Origin: Mycobacterium sp.
GTDB taxonomy: Bacteria; Actinomycetota; Actinomycetes; Mycobacteriales; Mycobacteriaceae
DNA length: 9,817 nt
Direction: 5' to 3'
Assembly: GCA_025965815.1 (NCBI GenBank)
Contig: JAOPWF010000434.1
Location: 1 to 9,817 of the forward strand
Part shown: in pieces, positions 1-6,852 of the stretch
How the letters are laid out: each line of letters begins with the position of its first letter
Numbering within the stretch: position 1 is the first letter of the stretch
Notes under the pieces: generated by a model
Told to the model about the DNA's origin: nothing
Databases searched by the model: none
Seen by the model: the letters and a program-made list of their open reading frames with translations, nothing else
Position numbers and translations under genes: made by a program

Positions 1-3
1 AGT

Positions 4-564
4 GTGCCCGACGACTCCCGCCGAACTGTCACGTATCTGGCCGTGCCGGAGTCTACTGAGTACATCGGGATCATGGCGGTGCTGGAGTCTTCCGCTTCCG
101 ACTTAACCCCCGCGCAGGTTGCGGCAGTCCTACGCGACCGAGGCAACCATATAGACGTTCACGTGGTCGAAGCTCGCCTCGAACAACTCCGTGCCTGGGG
201 CGCGGCGTCTGCTCGGTCGGACCAGACCCACGTGCGGCGGGTTCAGGATCTGCTGCGTCGAAATTTCCGCTACACCGCGACCCGTCAGGGCCGACAGGTG
301 CAGCGGTTCTACGAGACCGTGCTCGCCGGAACCCCTGTGATGCGGGAGATTCCATTGCAGTCGCTCAATGCGGTCGTGCTGGCACTGGAGTCGCTTGCGG
401 CCGGCGGTGGATGGCCGGATGAAGCCTGGGTGCGGGCCCGGGTGAACGAAGTGTTCACCGCGCACGACGATCTGGATTCGTCGCTCGTGGGCGCCGAGGA
501 CACGATGATGGGGCTGGCGGACAGGTTTGATCTCGACGACGACCGGACCGGACCGGAGAACTAA
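4..564 (+). CDS. jetA: JetA N-terminal fragment (Wadjet kleisin, TIGR02677/DUF2397-like), frame-disrupted
   Basis: This is the N-terminal third of the Wadjet kleisin-like subunit, which would bridge the JetC heads and carry JetB. Near the N-terminus (residues 11-27) is a YLAVP...EYIGIMAVL stretch like the family's opening YL-tap...Y..IM motif. A winged-helix-like segment follows (about 34-68, ending LEQLRAWG), then RRNFRYTATRQGRQVQRF (about 85-102), all typical of TIGR02677. The frame ends at TAA 562-564 after 186 codons, whereas the family is usually about 490-500 aa. The missing remainder lies directly downstream in another frame, so this is a broken or split gene. The GTG at 4 gives a sensible N-terminus, but the frame is open to the window edge. 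The ribosome binding site and promoter are outside the window, so an earlier start cannot be excluded. Family assignment is from remembered motifs and operon order. Confidence 0.8.
   Translation: MPDDSRRTVTYLAVPESTEYIGIMAVLESSASDLTPAQVAAVLRDRGNHIDVHVVEARLEQLRAWGAASARSDQTHVRRVQDLLRRNFRYTATRQGRQVQRFYETVLAGTPVMREIPLQSLNAVVLALESLAAGGGWPDEAWVRARVNEVFTAHDDLDSSLVGAEDTMMGLADRFDLDDDRTGPEN
541..557 (+). repeat. Pentanucleotide tandem repeat (GACCG)3 at the jetA frame switch
   Basis: Three perfect head-to-tail copies of GACCG (541-545, 546-550, 551-555) are followed by a partial GA, directly after a GAC triplet run (535-543). The frame before the repeat (frame 1) stops at 562-564. The frame after it (frame 3) is closed upstream by TGA at 528-530. 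The frame change must therefore lie between 531 and 564, exactly where the repeat sits. Deleting one 5-base unit joins the frames as ...DDDRTGELKTLLVGYATR... with no stop. This is direct evidence that a two-copy allele would be intact and the three-copy allele is not. A slippage origin is inferred. Confidence 0.9.
555..558 (+). promoter_or_regulatory. Possible Shine-Dalgarno for re-initiation of the jetA C-terminal part
   Basis: GGAG lies 11 bases upstream of the TTG at 570 and 17 bases upstream of the GTG at 576, and only a few bases before the stop of the N-terminal fragment. Ribosomes terminating at 562-564 could re-initiate here and make the C-terminal part as a separate chain. The spacing is long and TTG is a weak start, so this is only a possibility. 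Confidence 0.3.
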
Positions 565-569
565 AAACG

Positions 570-1508
570 TTGCTAGTGGGTTACGCAACCCGCGTGGCCG
601 TCGAACTGGACAAGGGTGCGGACCGCGCCGTTATCGCGCTGCGCGCACTCGCTGGCCGCTTTGACGAACTATCCCGGCTCACGGTCGAGGGGTCAGCCGC
701 CGCTGATCTAATCGGACGCGATCTGCTGGCCGCTTCCAAAGGAGGCGACCTGCGTGACTGGCACGGACTGGTTGCTTGGTTCGATCCCACGTCCGGGCGC
801 TCCGCGCGCTTTCAGGCCCGAATGGTGACCGCAATCCCGACGTTTCATGCGAACCTGCGGCGTCTGCATACGGCGGGTGAGTCCGGTACGTCCCGAGCCC
901 GGGCGCTGCTCTTGGCACGTGCCTGCCTCGACCCCGAGTTCGGCTCCGAAGTGTTTCTCGCCGCCATGGGTGATCACGCGTGGCGAAAGCTGCACGGGGA
1001 GTCCGAAGACCCAGGGGCTGGGCGCACACCACCATGGCGTGAAGGTCCGCAAGTTTCGGTGCCCAGCGGGCTTCGGACCCACGGAAAAGCCGGCGTCCGT
1101 GGTCGAGCGCCAGCACCACTTGACGACAGCGCTGCGCGCCAATCTGTCGCGCTGGCCCGAGCTGAACGTCTTGCCCGCCACCGGGAGTATCTGAGTGAAA
1201 TCCTCGCTGCACCAACTGGAGCCACGTTGTCCTACGGGGCTGCGCGGGTCGCGCTCGCAACGCTGATGGACGCGATCCGGCAGTCCCCGACAACTGGAAG
1301 GCGGCGTGCTACGAAGGACGGGCTGGCCTGCACGGTGTTCTGGACCGGCGCAACCGTCGGTGTCCTACGCGCCCCGTCGTGGCGTATATGGCTGCCGGGT
1401 CGAGAGGTCGTCTTCCATACGCCCGCAGCGCAACCCGAGGCGCCGATTGCCGGCAAAGCAGACCCTGGCGGTGTTGTCGCGTTCCGCGCGGAAGGGGTGG
1501 TGGCATGA
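570..1508 (+). CDS. jetA: JetA C-terminal fragment (Wadjet kleisin, TIGR02677/DUF2397-like)
   Basis: This is the C-terminal two thirds of the kleisin-like subunit. The frame is open from 531. The first plausible start is TTG 570, with GTG 576 as an alternative, but the natural product would be continuous with the upstream fragment. From the TTG, family-like signatures are KTLLVGYATRVAVEL across the start region, a helical segment to about residue 130, then HAWRKLHG (137-143), TPPWREGPQVSVPSGLRTHG (153-172), RGRAPAPLDDSAARQ (178-191) and a C-terminal alpha-helical and winged region. The PPW...VSVP..LR..G...RG pattern with a following D-S is what I know of TIGR02677. Joined to the upstream piece with one GACCG removed, the protein is 499 aa, matching the family. 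Its stop overlaps the jetB start as ATGA. If not translated independently, this part is silent in the present sequence. Confidence 0.75.
   Translation: MLVGYATRVAVELDKGADRAVIALRALAGRFDELSRLTVEGSAAADLIGRDLLAASKGGDLRDWHGLVAWFDPTSGRSARFQARMVTAIPTFHANLRRLHTAGESGTSRARALLLARACLDPEFGSEVFLAAMGDHAWRKLHGESEDPGAGRTPPWREGPQVSVPSGLRTHGKAGVRGRAPAPLDDSAARQSVALARAERLARHREYLSEILAAPTGATLSYGAARVALATLMDAIRQSPTTGRRRATKDGLACTVFWTGATVGVLRAPSWRIWLPGREVVFHTPAAQPEAPIAGKADPGGVVAFRAEGVVA
1490..1497 (+). promoter_or_regulatory. Ribosome binding site of jetB
   Basis: GGAAGGGG lies 7 bases upstream of the ATG at 1505. It supports that ATG over the upstream in-frame start at 1379, which would overlap the jetA fragment by 130 bases and add 42 residues unlike the family. 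Confidence 0.65.
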
Positions 1509-2752
1509 CAAAGCCGCATACCGCCCGGCTCGCGATCGCACCCGACACCGAGACCGAAGTAGCTGCGACGCTGCGGCTGCTCGCACGCCAACCGTGGCTG
1601 GTCGCTGGCCGTGATGACGTCGCGATAAGCGCGGTTCGGCGCAACCTCACCGGCGTCCGTTCCGTGCTCTCACGTCTGGGCTGGACTCTTGTGGTCGAGC
1701 GAGACCTGGTCCGGCTGGCGAAGACACCGCCCCAACGTCTGGCTGACTGGGCCATGGAAGCGCCGAACCCACTGACCTGCGCGTGGGTGTTTCTGCTTGC
1801 CGCGGCGGCCGAGGGACTTCCCCAGCAGGTCACGATCGGTCAACTCGTGGAGGCAGGAAAGGCGGCCGCCGCCGAAGCGCGCGTCCCGCTCAGCGGGGAC
1901 CGCGCGGAGCGACGGGCGATCACCCGTGCCGTACGCGAACTCGCAGACCGGGGCGTCGTGGAAGAGACGGACGGCCAAATCGACACCTACCTTGACGACG
2001 ATGACGCCCCGGTCCTTCTGACGATCTTCCACACGCGACTTCTTCACTTGATTGTCAACTTCGACCCCACCACCGATCCTTCACTCGACCCCGCTCGCTG
2101 GCTTCACCAGGTGCGCCGAGAACCCGACGCGGGCCGCCGCATGCGTCGCAGACTGATCGACGACACCTGTGTGCACACCGTCGATCTCGACGAAGCCGAA
2201 GCCGACTGGCTGTCTCGACGTCTACGGGGTGACGACGGTGCACCACTTGCCGCTGCATTCGGGTTAGTCATTGAGCGGCGTGCCGAAGGTGCGGCGTTTG
2301 TCGTGCCCGACGAGGCCTTCCGGTGGCCGAGCGAACTGGGACAGGTCCCCTTCCCCGCCACCGGGATCGTGCCCCACGTCGCCACCCTGCTCGCCGACCA
2401 CGTGGCCGCTAACGGCGCCACCGGTGGCCCCGGCCCAGGGTGGCGCGGCATGGCCCGCGATGTGGTGCTTGCCGAATTAACGGACCTGGCCAACCAACAG
2501 ACCACCGGCCGAGGCGGCTGGCCCGCTGAGCGCGCAGCCGACCCGTCCGGTCTACTCGTCGACGTGGAGCGGCTACTCACCGGGGCCGGTTTACTTCGCG
2601 TCTTCGACAGCTTCTGGTGGTTGTCTCCGGTGATGGGTCGGTGGGAAACGCCCCCGGAGTCGGTGCTCGACCCAAAGGAACCGGCAACCGTAACCGGTGC
2701 GGACCCAGCGGAGTCTGAGGCAATGTTTTTCCGCGCCGAGGAGGACCTATGA
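1505..2752 (+). CDS. jetB: JetB, Wadjet KITE-like subunit (TIGR02678/DUF2398-like)
   Basis: The 415-residue protein resembles TIGR02678, the accessory winged-helix (KITE) subunit that docks on the kleisin in Wadjet SMC complexes. Family features are an N-terminal helical segment (ATLRLLARQPWLVA, 21-34), a VRRNLTGVRSVLSRLGWTLVVERDLVRLAK stretch (44-73) matching the conserved 'RR....L...LGW.L.V....RL.K' pattern, and an aromatic LHLIVNF region (180-186). Tandem winged-helix regions are expected at about 90-160 and 315-385, the second ending VFDSFWWLSPVMGRW. There are no membrane segments and no catalytic motif. The ATG at 1505 overlaps the jetA stop (ATGA) and has a good ribosome binding site. 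The gene ends in another ATGA overlap with jetC, so expression is probably coupled on both sides. It appears intact. Confidence 0.85.
   Translation: MTKPHTARLAIAPDTETEVAATLRLLARQPWLVAGRDDVAISAVRRNLTGVRSVLSRLGWTLVVERDLVRLAKTPPQRLADWAMEAPNPLTCAWVFLLAAAAEGLPQQVTIGQLVEAGKAAAAEARVPLSGDRAERRAITRAVRELADRGVVEETDGQIDTYLDDDDAPVLLTIFHTRLLHLIVNFDPTTDPSLDPARWLHQVRREPDAGRRMRRRLIDDTCVHTVDLDEAEADWLSRRLRGDDGAPLAAAFGLVIERRAEGAAFVVPDEAFRWPSELGQVPFPATGIVPHVATLLADHVAANGATGGPGPGWRGMARDVVLAELTDLANQQTTGRGGWPAERAADPSGLLVDVERLLTGAGLLRVFDSFWWLSPVMGRWETPPESVLDPKEPATVTGADPAESEAMFFRAEEDL
2739..2744 (+). promoter_or_regulatory. Ribosome binding site of jetC
   Basis: AGGAGG lies 4 bases before the ATG at 2749, inside the last codons of jetB. 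It is a perfect Shine-Dalgarno core but unusually close to the start. Together with the ATGA overlap, it supports 2749 as the jetC start. Confidence 0.6.
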
Positions 2753-5700
2753 CCACCACACTCCCACCGGAATTTCTCGCCGCGCCCGCAGGAGATCCGG
2801 CCCGGTTCGGCGGCAGGTGGCGCCTCGTGTCCGCCGGCCTGTTGAACGTATGGCGATACGGGAGCCTCGTCCTTCCCGCCCAGTCCGGGCGCCTGCTGCT
2901 GCGCGGACCAAATGGGACCGGCAAAACGACCGCACTAGAGGCGCTGTGGCCGTTCCTGCTGGACCTCGACAAAACGAAACTGCGTGCCGGGCAGTCACGC
3001 ACCACCACCCTCACCTCACTTATGCGGGAAGGCCACCAGGAAAAGAAACGAATTGGCTACGTATGGCTCACGTTCCGCGGCCCTGGCGACGAGGGAAACC
3101 ACTCCTACGGGGCGCGCCTGGTGTTCTCGAACGGCTCCACACCGTCGGTGAAAGTAGAGCCCTTTACGATCCCCGGCGAACCATTGACCGACATGGCGTT
3201 GACGGGGCCCGGGCGCTCCACCATCACGACTGCTGACGCATTCCGTGAGGTGGTCGAGTCGGCCGGTGGAAGGGTATTCAACGATGAGGACGAGTACCTG
3301 ACCGCTCTGGGAAACCATGTGTTCAGTGCCGCCCGCGGCGACCTGCTATCGCTGGCTGACCGGGTCCGCCGAGTACGCAATCCCAGCCTGCTCGCGGCGA
3401 CCAGCGCCGATCAGGCCGCGCAAGCCCTGCGCGAAGCGCTTCCTGGGGTGTCCAACGATGTCATCGAGGACACCGGCGACGCGCTCGCCGCAACCGACGA
3501 AACGCGCGCCGCCTTCCAGCGCGACGTCGAGGCCGCCGCAACGCTGGGCGGGTTCTCCCAGGTTTGGTCGGCGCACGCCGCAGACGTCGCAGGTAGGGCG
3601 GCAAGCAAAGCGGCCAGTACACGTACAGATTTGACAAACGCGCAGAACGAGGCGCACCGCCGCCAAGGGCTGCACCGCGACGCCGTTAAGAAGCGTCAAA
3701 CCGCCGCCGCAGATCTGAAAGTCGCCCTAGACGACCAAGACAGCGCCGACGCAGACGTCGAATCGATCGAGAAATCGCCCGCGTACGCCACCATCGGCCG
3801 ACTGGCCGACCTACGTGCCGCCGCGGACGCAAAGGACGGTGAAGCCGAAGCGAAGGTCGGTGCGCTCGCCCGGGGCGTGCGTACGCTGCACCGCGACGGT
3901 GGCCTGCTCGCGACCGAAGCCCGCCAAACCGCCGACGCGGTAGCAACGACATGCAGCACAGCGGCTGGTGCCGACCCGCAAGCCGGGGCGACCGCGCCCG
4001 TGGTGGCGGTGACGACCCGCCCCCACGCAACGCTGACTGTCGGCGACCACGGCTTCGACCCGGGCGCCGGACTCGATCTCGCCACCGACCCCGACGAACT
4101 CGACGCCGCAGTCCTCGCGTGGAAAGGACTGGCGAATCACCACGAGAACAGGGCAAACCAAGGCCATCTGATGCTGAAGGAACACCGCACAGTCGTCGTC
4201 GCCGCCGAACACGACGCTACCCAGAAGTCGCAAATAGCCGACCGCGCCGACGTCAGAGCAGACGAGGCTGCCCAAGATCGAGACCGCAAAACCGACCGCG
4301 CCGACGAGGCAAAGCTGCGTTTAAGCGCCGCGGTCACAGCCTGGGCCGCGTCCAACGCCGACCTGACCGCAACAGCGACCGCCGACCCCTTAGACGCCGC
4401 CGCGGTTACTGAGGCCGCCGCCGAAGGGTCAGCCGCCTTCCTGGCCACCGCCTCGGAGTGGGCCGACAGCGCCCACCGAAGCGCCGCAACCATCGCCGCG
4501 AACCTGAACGTCACAGCGAGAACGCACGAACAGCAAGCGGGGACGATCCGTGTGGATTCCGCGGACGCGCGCCGACGTGCGGCTGAGTTGCGCGCCGGCC
4601 GTATCCTGCGCCCGCCCCGGCCAGACTGGGCAGAACCAGCCGGTGACGATGAATTCGCCAACGCACTCCAGTGGAACGACACCGTCGACGCGCCAACTCG
4701 AGCACTCATCGAGTCCGCCCTCGCGGCCGCCGGTGTTCTTGGCGCGACCCTGACACGCGACGGTGCCCGAGCAGGATCCTGGGCAGTCACCGATGCCACC
4801 CCACCCGTGACCTCCCACCTCGGCACTCTGATCGAAGCCGACCCACAACATCCGCTCGCAGCCGTTGCCCAACGTGTCTTGGAGCGGATCGCGCTTGCCA
4901 GCACTGCGGCCAACGCGCTGACCGAAGCCACCGCAGCCGTGGGTACCGACGGCACTTTCCGCTTCGGCATCATCTCGGGACGCGCCCCCGGCGTCGACAA
5001 CCCCACCGCCCTACCCGCGCCGAGCCATATCGGCGCAGCACAGCGTCGGGCAGCGGCTCTGGCCGAGGCCGCCCGGCTCGAAACAGAAGCCGACCGCCTC
5101 GACGCTGAAGCGGCCTCGCTCGACTCGACCGCCCGCGACCTTCGCGACGAAGCGCGCGGCGCTACCAATCGCGCCGCATCGTTCCCTGCCCGCACCGAGC
5201 TTTCCAAGGCCGAGCACGAGCGCGCCGACGCTGCCCGCTGGGCCGCCGATCAACGACGCGACGCCGACGAAGCGGCTGAGACCGCGACCCAGGCCCGCCA
5301 GCGCGCGAGGACCGCCACCGATGAGTGGCGAACAAAAGTCGCCGCGATCGGTCTCCCGGCCGACCCTGACGAGCTGGCGATCGCTTCGCAATCTGCTGCA
5401 GAGGCCGCCCGCGCTCTCCGCAACGCCGCGATGTCGCTGTCCGGACATCAATCCACCCTCCTGGGACTGCGGACGCGGGTCGCCGGGCACACCGAAGACC
5501 GGGCGTCGTTGGTCGGTGTGCATGCCGCAGCGGTCACCGCGCATTCAGCTGCACGGCAGGCCAGATTGACCTACGACCGTCTTCAAGAAGAACACGGCAA
5601 GGATGCCGCCGAACTTTCTGAACGCTTGTCGCGTGCGCAGACTCGAGCCGCGGCGGCTCGCGAGCTGGTCGCCACCGGCAGGGTGCTGGACGAACAAGCG

Positions 5701-6852
5701 GTCGAAGCAGCTGCGAAAGCAGGCAGTGACGCTAGCCACGCCGAAGAAGTTGCCGCCGACAAACAACCCGCGGCTAACCTCGCGCTCGCCGCGCTGCGCG
5801 GGCTGATGAATGTGGAAGACGTCGCCGAAGCCGTACTCCGCGGCGAAACTCCGGCGGACGGCGACGCCCTCGTCACACAAGTGGCGGCCGCGGTCGCCGG
5901 CAAGGCCACGTCGAGCAAGAAGCGCGTCGCCGATACCTACGAGACGGCACGCGCACAACTAGCCGGCGTATGGGCCGTGGACCGCACCGACGGTTACGAG
6001 GATGCCCTCGATACTTATCAATGCACCTACGACGGCACCGTGCTCACACCAAGCAGAGCCGCAGAACTCGCGCGAAACCTGGCCGACCGCGCCAACGAAC
6101 GTCTCCACGATGCCGAGGAGACAGCGTTGCGTGACTTCATCGTCGGGCGTCTACCCGCCGCGATCGGCGCCGCCTGGCAAGAGCAGCACGACTGGGTCGA
6201 CTCCGTTAACCAGAAGATGGAGTCAGCCTCCGCATCCTCAGGGGTCGGTGTGCGTGTCCGTACCGCCTTGCGCGACGACTTGACGGTCACACAACGCACC
6301 GTCCAACGACTCGCATGTCGAAAATCGGCAGCCACCCGAACCCAGGACGAAGACAAAGAACTAGCTGACGCGTTGAAGAGCCTGCTAGCCGCCGCCGGCG
6401 GAGAGACAGTCAGCGACCGCGTCAGGCAGGCAGTCGACATCCGCGACTGGGTCCGCGTCGACTACCTCGTACACAGGCCGGGCCAGGAGCCGAAACGGTG
6501 GACGCCGCGCACCGGCCTGTCGGGCGGCGAGCGCCGACTCGTGATCCTCGCCCCCATGCTCGCCTCAATCGCCGCTCTCTACGACAGCCTGCCCGCCACC
6601 GCATTACGGCTCGCAGCTCTAGACGAGGTACCCGCCGAAGTGGACGAGCAGGGTCGCGAAGGACTCGCTCGTTACATCGCCGAACTCGACCTTGACGTGA
6701 TTTGCACGTCCTACCTCTGGGACGGCGCGCCGGGGGCATGGGACGGTGTGGACGCCCACGATCTAGAAGCCGTCGACGGAGTGGTCGTGGCTTTCCCGAT
6801 GCTCGTCCGCGGCATCGAGCCACTGCCGGGCGATCCAGACGTCGAAGCATGA
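2749..6852 (+). CDS. jetC: JetC, Wadjet SMC-like ATPase (TIGR02680-like)
   Basis: This 1367-residue protein has SMC architecture and would be the ATP-driven DNA loop-extruding motor of the complex. The N-terminal head has Walker A GPNGTGKT at 53-60, followed by T-A-L-E and a GYVWLTF strand near residue 104. Long Ala/Arg/Glu-rich coiled-coil arms span roughly 285-400, 455-600 and 765-1000. Between them, at about 620-765, is a hinge-like globular domain with R.LIESALAAAGVLGA (651-664) and an IGAAQRR motif (761-767), as in TIGR02680. The C-terminal head has the ABC signature LSGGERRL (1257-1264) and Walker B ending LAALDE (D1292, E1293). A D-loop-like AEVD and the strand DLDVICTSYLWDG follow. 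All ATPase motifs are present, so the motor looks intact. The start overlaps jetB and the stop overlaps jetD, each by ATGA. Length is normal for the family. Confidence 0.93.
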   Translation: MTTTLPPEFLAAPAGDPARFGGRWRLVSAGLLNVWRYGSLVLPAQSGRLLLRGPNGTGKTTALEALWPFLLDLDKTKLRAGQSRTTTLTSLMREGHQEKKRIGYVWLTFRGPGDEGNHSYGARLVFSNGSTPSVKVEPFTIPGEPLTDMALTGPGRSTITTADAFREVVESAGGRVFNDEDEYLTALGNHVFSAARGDLLSLADRVRRVRNPSLLAATSADQAAQALREALPGVSNDVIEDTGDALAATDETRAAFQRDVEAAATLGGFSQVWSAHAADVAGRAASKAASTRTDLTNAQNEAHRRQGLHRDAVKKRQTAAADLKVALDDQDSADADVESIEKSPAYATIGRLADLRAAADAKDGEAEAKVGALARGVRTLHRDGGLLATEARQTADAVATTCSTAAGADPQAGATAPVVAVTTRPHATLTVGDHGFDPGAGLDLATDPDELDAAVLAWKGLANHHENRANQGHLMLKEHRTVVVAAEHDATQKSQIADRADVRADEAAQDRDRKTDRADEAKLRLSAAVTAWAASNADLTATATADPLDAAAVTEAAAEGSAAFLATASEWADSAHRSAATIAANLNVTARTHEQQAGTIRVDSADARRRAAELRAGRILRPPRPDWAEPAGDDEFANALQWNDTVDAPTRALIESALAAAGVLGATLTRDGARAGSWAVTDATPPVTSHLGTLIEADPQHPLAAVAQRVLERIALASTAANALTEATAAVGTDGTFRFGIISGRAPGVDNPTALPAPSHIGAAQRRAAALAEAARLETEADRLDAEAASLDSTARDLRDEARGATNRAASFPARTELSKAEHERADAARWAADQRRDADEAAETATQARQRARTATDEWRTKVAAIGLPADPDELAIASQSAAEAARALRNAAMSLSGHQSTLLGLRTRVAGHTEDRASLVGVHAAAVTAHSAARQARLTYDRLQEEHGKDAAELSERLSRAQTRAAAARELVATGRVLDEQAVEAAAKAGSDASHAEEVAADKQPAANLALAALRGLMNVEDVAEAVLRGETPADGDALVTQVAAAVAGKATSSKKRVADTYETARAQLAGVWAVDRTDGYEDALDTYQCTYDGTVLTPSRAAELARNLADRANERLHDAEETALRDFIVGRLPAAIGAAWQEQHDWVDSVNQKMESASASSGVGVRVRTALRDDLTVTQRTVQRLACRKSAATRTQDEDKELADALKSLLAAAGGETVSDRVRQAVDIRDWVRVDYLVHRPGQEPKRWTPRTGLSGGERRLVILAPMLASIAALYDSLPATALRLAALDEVPAEVDEQGREGLARYIAELDLDVICTSYLWDGAPGAWDGVDAHDLEAVDGVVVAFPMLVRGIEPLPGDPDVEA

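Noticed and set aside
547..570. Programmed -1 ribosomal frameshift in jetA
   Set aside because: The needed shift is -1, but no X-XXY-YYZ slippery heptamer in the upstream frame occurs before the stop at 562-564. The pentamer repeat explains the frame change more simply.
1379..1504. Upstream in-frame extension of jetB
   Set aside because: It overlaps the conserved C-terminus of jetA and lacks family similarity. The ATG at 1505 has a good ribosome binding site and the ATGA overlap.
4137..5207. 356-codon open frame on the - strand inside jetC
   Set aside because: It is antisense to the coiled-coil part of jetC and made of Ala/Ser/Arg-rich sequence with no motif, as expected when GC-rich alanine codons are read backwards.
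6702..6848. Upstream in-frame extension of jetD
   Set aside because: It overlaps the essential C-terminal head of jetC. The ATG at 6849 gives the ATGA overlap seen at the other junctions.
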